Source of the DNA: CAZWDL01 sp964632995 | GTDB taxonomy: Bacteria; Bacteroidota; Bacteroidia; Chitinophagales; Saprospiraceae | Assembly: GCA_964632995.1 (NCBI GenBank) | Contig: CAZWDL010000026.1 | Coordinates: forward strand, 1-64,000 | Reading direction: 5' to 3' | Length of the DNA: 64,000 nt | The notes under the pieces: model-generated | Databases searched by the model: none | Seen by the model: only the letters and a program-made list of their open reading frames with translations | Told to the model about the DNA's origin: nothing | Position numbers and translations under genes: made by a program | Part shown: positions 35,742 through 44,763 of the stretch, one piece after another | Numbering within the stretch: the stretch's first letter is position 1 | Layout: every line of letters begins with the position of its first letter

Positions 35742-35971
35742 TGCACGATAACAAAATCATCATCACCGCCGCCCTGACCGGCGTACTCGCCACCCGGCAG
35801 CAGAACCCGAACATCCCCTACACCCCGGAGGAGATTGCCGAGGAAGGCGGTGAAATCTTCCGTGAAAACGGTGGTGAGGATTTTGGCTTGATCCCATGCC
35901 TCAATGAGGACGCGCGTTGGATCCAATTCCTTGCCAAGCGTGTGGAAATGTGGCAGGCAGGGGACTTTTAA
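35742..35971 (+). pseudogene. Broken 5' end of a beta-keto acid cleavage enzyme gene joined to a ferrochelatase-like tail
   Basis: The ATG at 35742 begins a normal BKACE N-terminus (KIIITAALTGVLATRQQNP, then IPYTPEEIAEE). After residue ~35 the frame continues as GGEIFRENGGEDF and IPCLNEDARWIQFLA and stops at 35971. That second part looks like the C-terminus of ferrochelatase (HemH), not BKACE; the genuine continuation (RRAVDAGAGILHIHARQ) resumes after the 10-N gap. The two families share an EEIAEE-like word at the join, so a chimeric contig end is likely. Confidence 0.75.
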
Positions 35972-35988
35972 GACGAATCCCCCATGCC

Positions 35989-35998
35989 NNNNNNNNNN
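35989..35998. other. Assembly gap (10 N)
   Basis: Ten undetermined bases between two parts of the same gene. The preceding ~140 bases probably do not belong here (see the adjacent entries). Confidence 0.95.
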
Positions 35999-36765
35999 GC
36001 CGCCGGGCCGTTGACGCCGGCGCCGGCATCCTGCACATCCACGCCCGGCAGGACAACGGCTTCCCCGCCTACGACGTGGAGACCTACGCCCGCATCGACG
36101 AGGAAGTCAAAAAGCGCTGCCCGGAAGTGATCATCAACTACTCCACCGGCGCCGTCGGTATCGAGCGGGAGCAGCGGATCCACCAGATCGAGGCGCTGCA
36201 GCCCGATATGGCCGCCCTGAATATGGGCTCCATGAATTACGCCATCTACTCGCGTAAGAAGAAAACCTTTTACCACGATCACGTCTTCGCCAATCCTTTT
36301 AAAGACATCTCTTTCTTCCTTGAGAGAATGAAGAAAGCCGGCACGCGCCCCGAGATGGAGTGCTTCGACACCGGCCATATCAATAACGCCCAGCCGCTGA
36401 TCGACATGGGACTACTGGAGCCACCCTTTCAGTTCAGCCTCATTATGGGCGTGCTCGGCGGTATCCCGGCCACCACGCAGAACCTGGTCCACCAGGTCAG
36501 CCAGCTGCCGCCCCGTAGTTTCTGGCAGGTCATCGGCATCGGCCGCAAGCAGTGGCGCATGGTCGCCGCCGCGCTCACCATGGGCGGGAACGTGCGCGTA
36601 GGCCTGGAAGACAATCTCTACCTGCCCGACGGCGAACTCGCCGCCTCCAACGGCGAACTCGTCGAGGAAGCCGCTCAGCTGGCCAGGACCGTCGGACTGG
36701 AACCGGCTTCCGTCAGCGAAGCTCGCGAAATGCTTGAGTTATCCTTAAAGGTCGATAAAACCTGA
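35999..36765 (+). CDS. 3-Keto-5-aminohexanoate cleavage enzyme family protein (BKACE, DUF849), 3' part
   Basis: About 255 residues from the gap to the stop. The family reaction condenses a beta-keto acid with acetyl-CoA to give acetoacetate and a new acyl-CoA on a TIM barrel. Zinc ligands are in HIHAR, and the family segments INYSTGAVG, ALNMGSMNY, ECFDTGHINNA, IMGVLGGIPAT and GNVRVGLEDNLYL are in order. The start is lost at the gap; together with 35742-35846 it makes an otherwise complete protein. It is 47 bases before the thiolase start, consistent with one pathway. Confidence 0.88.
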
Positions 36766-36812
36766 GCATAGCCTTGCGCTCTGCCATTACACCAACAAAA
36801 CAACAATACACC

Positions 36813-38018
36813 ATGGAAGCATACCTCTATGATACTATCCGCACCGTACGCGGCAAGGGCAATAAAAAAGGCGCCCTCATCGGCATCACGCCTACCCAAC
36901 TGCTCGTCGAACTGCTCGTCGAACTCCGCCAACGACACGATCTCGACACTTCCCAGGTGGAGGATATCCTCCTGGGCTGCGTCACCCAGGTGATGGACCA
37001 GGGCGCCAACCTCGCTAAAACCGCCGCCCAGCAATCGGGCTACGGCGACCAACTCTGCGGCGTCACCCTCAACCGCTTCTGCGGCTCCGGCCTCGAAGCG
37101 GTCAACCAGGCAGCCGCCTATATCAAAGCCGGCTGGAAAGACCTGCTTCTGGCCGGCGGCGTCGAATCCATGTCGCGCGTGCCTATGGGCTTCGACGGCG
37201 GCGCCATGGCCATGGACCCTATGGTCGCCCTGCCCGGCCACTTCGTGCCCCAGGGTATCTCCGCCGACCTCATCGCCACAAAGTACGGCTACTCCCGCGA
37301 CGACGTCGACGAGTTTGCTACCCGATCGCAGGAGCGCGCCGCACACGCCCAGGAGCAAGGGTATTTCAAAAAATCCCGCATTCCTGTCAAGGATATCAAC
37401 GGCTTCACCGTGCTCGACCGCGATGAAAACATCCGCCCCGGCACCACTAAAGAAATCCTCGGCAAGCTCGAGCCCTCCTTCTCCATGATCGGCGCCATGG
37501 GCGGCTTTGACGCCGTAGCCATCGACAAGTATCCCGAAGTGGAAACTATCGAACACATTCACCACCCCGGCAACTCCTCGGCCATCGTCGACGGCGCCGC
37601 CATCGCCCTGGTCGGCAGCAAGGAGGCCGGAAAGCGGCTCGGGCTGAAGCCCCGGGCCCGCATCCGCTCCGTAGGCCTCGTAGGCACTGATCCGACTATC
37701 ATGCTCGTCGGACCGGCGCCGGCCAGCCGCAAAGCCCTGCAAAAAGCCGGGATGGAGAAAACAGATATCGATCTGTACGAGGTCAATGAAGCCTTCGCCG
37801 CCGTGCCCCTGCGCTTTATGGACGACCTCGGCGTACCCCACGACAAGGTCAACGTCAACGGCGGCGCCATCGCTATGGGCCATCCCCTGGGCGCTACCGG
37901 CTGCATGCTCCTCAGCATCCTGCTCGATGAACTGGAACGCCGCGACCTGAATACCGGACTGATTACCCTCTGTATCGGAGGGGGAATGGGGATTGCAACG
38001 ATCGTTGAAAGGCTTTGA
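36813..38018 (+). CDS. Acetyl-CoA acetyltransferase (thiolase)
   Basis: 401 residues from the ATG at 36813; an upstream TTG in frame (36774) lies in the spacer and is less likely. The nucleophile is C90 in NRFCGSGLEAV, the histidine is H357 in AMGHPLGATG and the second cysteine C387 in CIGGGMG, so the catalytic set is complete. NEAFAAVPLRF is the usual NEAFA motif. It performs the last, thiolytic step of beta-oxidation and sits between the keto-acid cleavage enzyme and the FadB/J-type gene. Confidence 0.94.
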   Translation: MEAYLYDTIRTVRGKGNKKGALIGITPTQLLVELLVELRQRHDLDTSQVEDILLGCVTQVMDQGANLAKTAAQQSGYGDQLCGVTLNRFCGSGLEAVNQAAAYIKAGWKDLLLAGGVESMSRVPMGFDGGAMAMDPMVALPGHFVPQGISADLIATKYGYSRDDVDEFATRSQERAAHAQEQGYFKKSRIPVKDINGFTVLDRDENIRPGTTKEILGKLEPSFSMIGAMGGFDAVAIDKYPEVETIEHIHHPGNSSAIVDGAAIALVGSKEAGKRLGLKPRARIRSVGLVGTDPTIMLVGPAPASRKALQKAGMEKTDIDLYEVNEAFAAVPLRFMDDLGVPHDKVNVNGGAIAMGHPLGATGCMLLSILLDELERRDLNTGLITLCIGGGMGIATIVERL

Positions 38019-38215
38019 GGAGGAAAATGATAACCCTCTATTCCCAACTTGACAGGTTCAGAAACTTCTGCGGTTCTGAATTCTTCTGTTCTTCTGTTCT
38101 GCGGTTCTGTTTAATTGAAGATCCAGAACCGTAGAATCCCGTAAAAAGCGGGAAACCGGGAAACAGCAGAAGTAGCCGAAGCCATCCATTTGATCATCGA
38201 CAAAATACTACACCA

Positions 38216-40357
38216 ATGAACACCACCCACACCCAAAATAACATCCTCGACTACCGCGTCGATGACGACGGAATCGCCGTCATCACCATCGATATGAAAG
38301 ACGCGCCGACGAATCTGTTCAGCTTGGACTTCGTCGAAACCTACATCGAGATAGCCAAGCAAGCCAACGCCGACGAGCAGGTCCGCGGAGTCGTCGTCAC
38401 TTCCGGCCGTAAGGACTTTATGGCCGGCGCCGACCTGAAATTCATTTCCAACCCACCGGAAAACAAGAAAGAGCTCTTCGAGGGGCTGCTGCGCATGCAC
38501 CGCGAGTTGCGCGAGGTGGAAAAGGCCGGCAAGCCCTTTGTCGCCGCTATCAACGGCAACGCCCTCGGTGGCGGCTACGAGCTGGCCCTGACCTGCCACC
38601 ACCGCATCGCCGCGGACGACCCGAAGATCCGCATCGGCCTGCCGGAAACACAGCTCGGGCTCTTCCCCGGCGGCGGCGCCACACAGCGACTGCCGCGCCT
38701 CATCGGCCTGCAGAACGCCCTGATGGTCATCCTGCAGGCCCGGCAGCTGCGACCGAAGGACGCGCTCAAGGAAGGCCTGATTGACGAACTGGTCGATGAT
38801 CCCGATAAACTAATGGCTGCCGCCAAAAACTGGATCGAGGAACACCCCAATGTCAAACAACCCTGGGATGCCTCCAAAGGCAAAATCCCCGGCGGCGGTC
38901 TTAAGACTAAAACCGGCGTGCAGACCATGATCGGCGGCATCGGCAACCTGCGCAAGAAAACGCACGGCAATTACCCCGGCGCGCAATACGCCATGGCCGC
39001 GGTGCATGACGGCATCGAGCTGCCCATAGAACGCGGACTGGAGGTAGAAGCCCGCTATTTTATCAAAGCCTTCTACAGTCCGGAAGCCCAGAACCTCATC
39101 CGCACCGGATTTTTCTTCGTCAACGAAGCCAAAAAAGGCAAGGCCAAACCCGAAGGCTACGGACCTTTCGAGATCAACAAGCTGGGCGTCCTCGGCGCCG
39201 GCATGATGGGTGCGGGTATCGCTTATGTATCGGCAAGGGCCGGCATGCAGGTCGTACTCAAAGATGTCAGTGAAGATAAAGCCGCAACCGGCAAACAGTA
39301 CTCGGAGCAGCTTTTGCAAAAGCGGGTTAGCAAGGGGCGGATGAATTCAGAAGATATGCAGGAAGTCCTGCAGCGCATCCATCCCACCGGTGACCCTGCT
39401 GCTGTAACCGGCAGCGATCTGGTCATCGAAGCGGTTTTTGAAAACCCGGAACTCAAGGCCAGGGTCACGAAAGAGACGGAGGCCGTACTCGGCAAGGACG
39501 CCATCTACGGGTCCAACACCTCCACCCTGCCGATCACCATGCTCGCGCAGGCCTCCGGGCGGCCGGAAAACTTCATCGGCATCCACTTCTTCTCCCCGGT
39601 CGATAAAATGCCGCTGGTGGAAATTATCGTTGGAGAGAAAACCACCGACCGGAGCATCGCCGCTGCGGTCGACTATGTCACCCAAATCAACAAAGTTCCC
39701 ATCGTCGTCAATGACAGCCCGGGCTTCTTCACCTCCCGCGTCTTCGGCACTTTTACCGGGGAGGGGGCCCTCCTGCTGGAGGAAGGCGTACCGGCGCCCA
39801 TGATCGAGAATATCGCCAGGCGCATCGGCATGCCCGTCGGACCGCTTGCGGTTACGGACGAAGTCTCCCTCACCCTCGGCGTACACGTCATGGACAATAT
39901 GAAAGATATGCCGGAACATACTCGCCGGGTGTACAACCTCTACAAAACACTGATCGACGGGCACGGTCGCGAAGGCAAAAAGGTAAAGAAAGGCTTTTAT
40001 GACTATCCGGAAGGCGGGAAAAAGCACTTATGGCCAGGGCTGAACGACCTTTTCCCCGGCAATCCGGATTTACTCGACGAAAGCACCGTCGGCAAGCGCC
40101 TGCTGCACATCATGGCCCTGGAGAGCTACCGCTGTCTGGAAGAAGGCGTGCTGCGCAGCACCAAAGACGGCGATGTGGGCTCCCTGCTCGGCTTCGGCTT
40201 CCCGCCCTACACCGGCGGCGTGTTCAGCTACATCGACTACGTCGGGCCCCGGCAGTTCGTCGCCGAATGCGAGGACTTCTCTGCACGCTTCGGCAAACGC
40301 TTTACCGTGCCGGTGGGCTTGCGGAAGATGGCGGCGGATGGGAAAAAGTTTTACTGA
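38216..40357 (+). CDS. Bifunctional enoyl-CoA hydratase / 3-hydroxyacyl-CoA dehydrogenase
   Basis: 713 residues of the FadB/FadJ alpha-subunit type. Residues 1-~300 are a crotonase domain with GADLKFI, NGNALGGGYELALTC and IGLPETQLGLFPGGG, keeping both catalytic glutamates. From ~320 the NAD-binding domain begins (GAGMMGAG, from G327), followed by IHFFSPVDKMPLVEII with the catalytic histidine and the NDSPGFFTSRVF segment, and the two C-terminal helical domains. It forms a trifunctional-type pair with the thiolase just upstream. A hairpin with a 14-bp stem follows the gene. Confidence 0.95.
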   Translation: MNTTHTQNNILDYRVDDDGIAVITIDMKDAPTNLFSLDFVETYIEIAKQANADEQVRGVVVTSGRKDFMAGADLKFISNPPENKKELFEGLLRMHRELREVEKAGKPFVAAINGNALGGGYELALTCHHRIAADDPKIRIGLPETQLGLFPGGGATQRLPRLIGLQNALMVILQARQLRPKDALKEGLIDELVDDPDKLMAAAKNWIEEHPNVKQPWDASKGKIPGGGLKTKTGVQTMIGGIGNLRKKTHGNYPGAQYAMAAVHDGIELPIERGLEVEARYFIKAFYSPEAQNLIRTGFFFVNEAKKGKAKPEGYGPFEINKLGVLGAGMMGAGIAYVSARAGMQVVLKDVSEDKAATGKQYSEQLLQKRVSKGRMNSEDMQEVLQRIHPTGDPAAVTGSDLVIEAVFENPELKARVTKETEAVLGKDAIYGSNTSTLPITMLAQASGRPENFIGIHFFSPVDKMPLVEIIVGEKTTDRSIAAAVDYVTQINKVPIVVNDSPGFFTSRVFGTFTGEGALLLEEGVPAPMIENIARRIGMPVGPLAVTDEVSLTLGVHVMDNMKDMPEHTRRVYNLYKTLIDGHGREGKKVKKGFYDYPEGGKKHLWPGLNDLFPGNPDLLDESTVGKRLLHIMALESYRCLEEGVLRSTKDGDVGSLLGFGFPPYTGGVFSYIDYVGPRQFVAECEDFSARFGKRFTVPVGLRKMAADGKKFY

Positions 40358-40372
40358 CTCCCGGCCCCTATC

Positions 40373-40407
40373 TATTGACGGGGTGACTTTGAATCACCCC
40401 GTCAATA
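40373..40407 (+). terminator. Perfect 14-bp hairpin after the FadB/J-type gene
   Basis: TATTGACGGGGTGA and TCACCCCGTCAATA around a 7-base loop, 16 bases after the stop; a second GAGTCACCCCGTC arm follows at 40413. The stem is the same motif as the outer arms of the element at 10615-10837, so it may be a repeat that also terminates transcription. Confidence 0.6.
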
Positions 40408-40481
40408 ACTCTGAGTCACCCCGTCGATGGTCCCCACCAATTAACCACAATCTCGAACAACCTTAATAACTATTACACCAT

Positions 40482-41636
40482 ATGAAATCTCCCTATTTCA
40501 AAGAAGAACACCACCTCTTCCGCCAGTCGGTCCGCGACTTCCTCCAAAAGGAGATCGCGCCTCATTTCGACGAGTGGGAAGCCCAGGAACAAATTCCCCG
40601 CTGGGCCTGGAAAAAGATGGGCGAGATGGGCTACCTCGGCCTCGTCCACGATGAAGCCTACGGCGGTATGGACGCCGACTTCTTCTACTCCGCAGTCTTC
40701 CTGGAAGAACTAGCCCGCGCCGGCAACGGCGGCTTTGGTTGCGCCATCAGCGTACACGAATACATGGCCTTAAACCACATCGCCCGCGCCGGATCGCCGG
40801 AACAGAAGGAGCGCTTTCTGCGCCCCGGCATCGCCGGAGAAAAGATCGCCGCCCTGGCCATTTCCGAGCCGGATGTCGGCTCCAATGTACAGGGCATCCG
40901 TACGAGCGCCCGTCTTGAAGGCGATCATTACATCGTCAGCGGCGCCAAAACCTTTATTTCCAACGGCTTCTATGCCGATTTCATCACCACCCTGGTCAAA
41001 ACCGATGCCGGCCTTTCCCTGCTGGTCATCGACGGCGAGACGGAGGGCGTACACCGCTCCAAACTCAAAAAGATGGGCTGGCATTCCTCCGATACTGCCG
41101 AGATCCAGTTCGACGAAGCGCGGGTGCCTAAAGACCGCCTCATCGGCCAGGAAGGGATGGGCTTTTACTATATCGTCGACAGCTTCCAGGTGGAGCGCCT
41201 CGCCGGAGGACTGCTGGCCGTCGGCGCCATGGATGCCGTCATGGAAATGACACTGCAGTACATGCAGGAACGCGAGGCCTTCGGCCGGCCCATCAAGAAG
41301 TTCCAGGCCCTGCGCCACCGCCTGGCCGATCTGGCTACCGAAGTGGAAGCCTGCCGGCAACTGGTGCACCATACCTCCTGGCTGCACGAGCAGGGGGAAT
41401 TTGCCGTCAAGGAATGCTCCATGTGTAAGCTGCACGCGGCAGAACTGCAAAAGAAAGTAGTCGATGAGTGTCTCCAGTTTTTCGGAGGCTACGGCTACAT
41501 GGAGGAATACCCCATTGCACGCGCCTTCCGCGATACGCGCGTGGGCACCATCGCCGGCGGCACCTCGGAGATCATGCGGGAGATTATCGCCAAGATGGTG
41601 GTGGATGATGTGCAGTATAAGGCGGCGTATAAATAG
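40482..41636 (+). CDS. Acyl-CoA dehydrogenase (LCAD/IVD type), 1 of 4
   Basis: 384 residues with the full ACAD fold: N-terminal helices, ISEPDVGSNVQGIRTSA and GAKTFISNG flavin segments, middle beta domain, and C-terminal QFFGGYGYMEEYPIARAFRD. The MCAD-type catalytic glutamate (YEGT) is replaced by AGGTSEIM, but E238 in VERL occupies the position used by isovaleryl- and long-chain acyl-CoA dehydrogenases, so activity should be kept. Two close paralogues lie at 55393 and 56723. The type suits methyl-branched acyl-CoAs; the electron acceptor is presumably ETF encoded elsewhere. Confidence 0.93.
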   Translation: MKSPYFKEEHHLFRQSVRDFLQKEIAPHFDEWEAQEQIPRWAWKKMGEMGYLGLVHDEAYGGMDADFFYSAVFLEELARAGNGGFGCAISVHEYMALNHIARAGSPEQKERFLRPGIAGEKIAALAISEPDVGSNVQGIRTSARLEGDHYIVSGAKTFISNGFYADFITTLVKTDAGLSLLVIDGETEGVHRSKLKKMGWHSSDTAEIQFDEARVPKDRLIGQEGMGFYYIVDSFQVERLAGGLLAVGAMDAVMEMTLQYMQEREAFGRPIKKFQALRHRLADLATEVEACRQLVHHTSWLHEQGEFAVKECSMCKLHAAELQKKVVDECLQFFGGYGYMEEYPIARAFRDTRVGTIAGGTSEIMREIIAKMVVDDVQYKAAYK

Positions 41637-41926
41637 TGGATATCACCGGGTTGACGTACTTTCTTTTTGTTTTTGGAAGAGGGGAGGTAGTCCATGGTCC
41701 ATAGCCGAGACAAATACAACGGTGGAGTTGACTCGGAAAATTAATACTATCAGGAAGCAGAACTGATTATTAAAATGGCGCAGGCACTGAGAAATTCACT
41801 CGGCAAATAAATTTTTCCGGGTTTATCTCAAAAGGTGTATTTGCCTGGACTGTGGACTATGGACTATCGACTATCCACCATCCACCGCCCTCAAGAACCA
41901 AAAAAGTACGAACTGAAAAAATAAAG

Positions 41927-42979
41927 ATGCAAACACTCGAAAACACCACCATCATCGACCTCACCCGCCTCCTCCCCGGCCCGCTCGCCACCAACCTGCT
42001 GGCGCAGCTGGGGGCGCGGGTGATCAAGGTGGAGCATCCCGAACGCTCGGATATGGCGCGCAGCCAGCCGCCTTTAAAGAACGGGGAATCCACCCTGTTT
42101 GGGGCGCTCAACTTCGGGAAGGAGATCCGGCAGATCAATTACACGGAGGAGGCCGGCCGTCGGGACTTGATGGCGCTCGTCCGGGAGGCCGATGTAGTCA
42201 TCGAGCAGTTTCGTCCGGGTCGTATGGCGCAGTGGGGGCTGAGATATGAAGACTTGAAGGCCGTAAAAGAAGATTTGATTTATGTATCGCTCTCGGGCTA
42301 CGGGCAGGATGGGCCGTACCGGTATTATCCTGGTCACGACCTCAATTACCTGGCCTACAGCGGTATCCTGGGACTGAGCAGAGACCAGCAAGGCCGGCCG
42401 GTTATCCCCGGCGTACAGATCGCCGATATAGCCGGCGGCTCCTATCTGGTGGTCACCGCCTGCCTGAGCGCCCTGCTGCAGCGCGAGCGCACAGGCCGCG
42501 GCAGCCGGGTGGACGTCGGCATGCTCGACGGCCTGCTGCCACTGCTGGCGGTTCCCGCCACCCAGCTCTGGGGCGGCTTCGATCCCAGCCAGATGAATCC
42601 GCTGGGCGGCGCCCTGGTCAACTACAACGTCTACGAGTGCGCCGACGGCCGCTGGGTCGCCCTCGCCGCCCTGGAAATCAAATTTTGGAAAAACTTCTGC
42701 GAGCTGGTCGACCGCCCCGACTGGATGCGGACGAATCATCTGGAATTGTCCGCTTTTGTTTTTCCGAAAGGAGAAATCGAGGCACTGTTCAAAGAAAAAA
42801 CGCAACAGGAGTGGGTCGAATTCACGAAAGGCAAAGAGGTCTGTCTATCCCCCGTACGATCCCTGGAGGAAGTGGAAAAAGATCCGCATATCCGCCACCG
42901 CGGTGGGATAATGACCGTGGAAAGCCCGGGAGGCAATGAAATGAAAGGCTTTCGCCTACCCTGGCGGGAGGTGGAGTGA
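41927..42979 (+). CDS. CaiB/BaiF family protein, alpha-methylacyl-CoA racemase-like
   Basis: 350 residues from the ATG at 41927 (an in-frame ATG at 41852 sits in a low-complexity spacer). The class III CoA-transferase fold carries TRLLPGPLATNLLAQLGARVIKVE and GYGQDGPY. Residues H137 (in GHDLNY), D167 (in IADIAGGS) and E250 (in VALAALE) correspond in context, and H-D by exact 30-residue spacing, to the catalytic H126/D156/E241 of mycobacterial alpha-methylacyl-CoA racemase as I recall it. That points to epimerisation of 2-methyl-branched acyl-CoAs rather than CoA transfer. The gene lies between an LCAD-type dehydrogenase and an amidohydrolase. Confidence 0.88.
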   Translation: MQTLENTTIIDLTRLLPGPLATNLLAQLGARVIKVEHPERSDMARSQPPLKNGESTLFGALNFGKEIRQINYTEEAGRRDLMALVREADVVIEQFRPGRMAQWGLRYEDLKAVKEDLIYVSLSGYGQDGPYRYYPGHDLNYLAYSGILGLSRDQQGRPVIPGVQIADIAGGSYLVVTACLSALLQRERTGRGSRVDVGMLDGLLPLLAVPATQLWGGFDPSQMNPLGGALVNYNVYECADGRWVALAALEIKFWKNFCELVDRPDWMRTNHLELSAFVFPKGEIEALFKEKTQQEWVEFTKGKEVCLSPVRSLEEVEKDPHIRHRGGIMTVESPGGNEMKGFRLPWREVE

Positions 42980-43014
42980 CCAGTATCCAGTATCCAGTAT
43001 CTAAAAAAATCACC

Positions 43015-44760
43015 ATGCCCAACTACCACATCAGCAACGGAACGATTTACGACGGCAGCGGCGGCGACGGCTTCCGCGGCGATCTGCTTGTAGAAGACGG
43101 CAAGGTCACCCACCTCAGCCGGCAGCCGATGGAGTCCGGACCTGGATTTCAACGCATCGATGCGGAAGGCCTCTGGGTCATGCCCGGCTTCATCGACATC
43201 CACACCCATTACGATGGCGAGGTGGAGATCTATCCCGAGCTGGATGAGTCGGTGCGCCACGGCGTAACCACCTGCCTGATGGGCAGCTGCGGCATCAGCA
43301 TGGTGATGGGCGACCCGGAGCAGCTCTCCGATATGTTTACCCGGGTAGAGGGCATTCCCAGTCACTATATCAAAAATTTGCTCAAAGAAGTTAAAGACTG
43401 GGACGGCCCGGAGGAGTACCTCGATCATCTGCGGCAGCGGCCGCTGGGGCCCAACATTATGATGTTCCTCGGTCACTCCACCCTGCGCGCTTACGTCATG
43501 GGGTTGGGCAAAAGCCTGAGTCACGACAATGCGCCCAGCGAGACGGAAATGCAGCGCATGACGGAATTGCTGGAACAAGCGCTGGATGTAGGATATCTCG
43601 GACTTTCTGTCAACATGCTGGAATTCGACAAGATGGACGGCTCGGCCTTTCGCTCCCGCCCCACTCCTTCGGTCTTCGCCGACTGGAAAGAATACCGCCG
43701 CCTGTTTGACCTTCTGCGGCGACGCGAGCGCATCCTGCAAACTGTCCCCAACACCGCCAATCCCCTCACCTATTTCAGCTTCATCTGGGAGAGCCGGGGC
43801 CTTGGCCGCAAGGGGTTGAAAATCTCTATGCTGGCCATGATCGACGGCAAGGCGGCGCGCGGCATCCACCGCATCTTCGGCAATTCGGCGCGCTTTGCCA
43901 ACACCTTCCTCGGCGCCAACGTCAAATTCCAGGGACTGCCCGAACCCTTCGACGTCATCACCCACGGCTTCGATTCTCCTTTCTTCGAAGAGTTCGAAAG
44001 CGGAACGGCCTACCTGCACCTGCAGGATGTGGTGGAGCGCCGCGAGTTACTCGACGATCGCAAATACCGGAAAAAATTCCGCTCCCAGTGGCAGGCCAAG
44101 TTTATGCCGCGCGTCTTCCACCGCCAGCTGCGCGACACCTCCATCATCGACTCGCCGGATCCGGAACTCAACGGCCGCTCCTTCCGGGAGGTCGCCCGCG
44201 AAAAAGGCAAAGACGAGATCGATCACTTCCTCGACCTCATCGGCCGCTACGGCAATGACCTGAAATGGTACACCGTGGTTGGCAATGACCGGCCAAAGGA
44301 ACTCAACTGGATCATCAATCACCCCGATTGCCACATTGGTTTCTCTGACGCCGGCGCCCACCTGAAAAATATGGCGCATTACAATTTTGCGCTGCGCCTG
44401 TTCAAATTCGTACGAGAACAGGCCGCGGAAGGACGCAAGACGTTAACCATCGGGCAAGCCGTCCACAAGGTGACCAAAGAGCTGGCCGACTGGTTTATGG
44501 TCGACCGCGGTTACCTCTCCCCGGGCAAAGTGGCCGATATCGCCATCATCGACCCCTCCAAACTGGATGGCCGCCTCGACGAAATGACGAAAGCGCCCAT
44601 GCCGGGCATGCCCGAATTCAAACGCCTGGTGCGCCGCAATGACGAAACCGTACCCTACGTGTTCATCAACGGGCGTATCGCCTGGCAGCAGGGCAAAAAA
44701 GCCGCGGATCTGGGACAAAGCACGAATTATGGAACCGTTCTCGAAACCATTAACCCCTGA
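43015..44760 (+). CDS. Amidohydrolase, N-acyl-D-amino-acid deacylase-like
   Basis: 581 residues from the ATG at 43015, which gives the typical NYHISNGTIYDGSGGDGFRGD start. The metallo-dependent hydrolase site begins with GFIDIHTHYDGE, as in D-aminoacylases; later segments SLTVNMLEF-like LSVNMLEFDKMDG, GFSDAGAHLKNMAHY and the C-terminal KVADIAIIDPSKL complete the family layout. It hydrolyses a C-N or related bond in a substrate that is unknown. Four bases separate it from the molybdoenzyme gene, so the two are cotranscribed within the catabolic locus, where an amidase step could release an acyl moiety. Confidence 0.88.
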   Translation: MPNYHISNGTIYDGSGGDGFRGDLLVEDGKVTHLSRQPMESGPGFQRIDAEGLWVMPGFIDIHTHYDGEVEIYPELDESVRHGVTTCLMGSCGISMVMGDPEQLSDMFTRVEGIPSHYIKNLLKEVKDWDGPEEYLDHLRQRPLGPNIMMFLGHSTLRAYVMGLGKSLSHDNAPSETEMQRMTELLEQALDVGYLGLSVNMLEFDKMDGSAFRSRPTPSVFADWKEYRRLFDLLRRRERILQTVPNTANPLTYFSFIWESRGLGRKGLKISMLAMIDGKAARGIHRIFGNSARFANTFLGANVKFQGLPEPFDVITHGFDSPFFEEFESGTAYLHLQDVVERRELLDDRKYRKKFRSQWQAKFMPRVFHRQLRDTSIIDSPDPELNGRSFREVAREKGKDEIDHFLDLIGRYGNDLKWYTVVGNDRPKELNWIINHPDCHIGFSDAGAHLKNMAHYNFALRLFKFVREQAAEGRKTLTIGQAVHKVTKELADWFMVDRGYLSPGKVADIAIIDPSKLDGRLDEMTKAPMPGMPEFKRLVRRNDETVPYVFINGRIAWQQGKKAADLGQSTNYGTVLETINP

Positions 44761-44763
44761 AAT

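Noticed and set aside
35742..35971. A separate short ferrochelatase gene in front of the BKACE gene.
   Set aside because: Only a C-terminal fragment is present and it is in frame with the BKACE N-terminus; a contig-end chimera explains it better.
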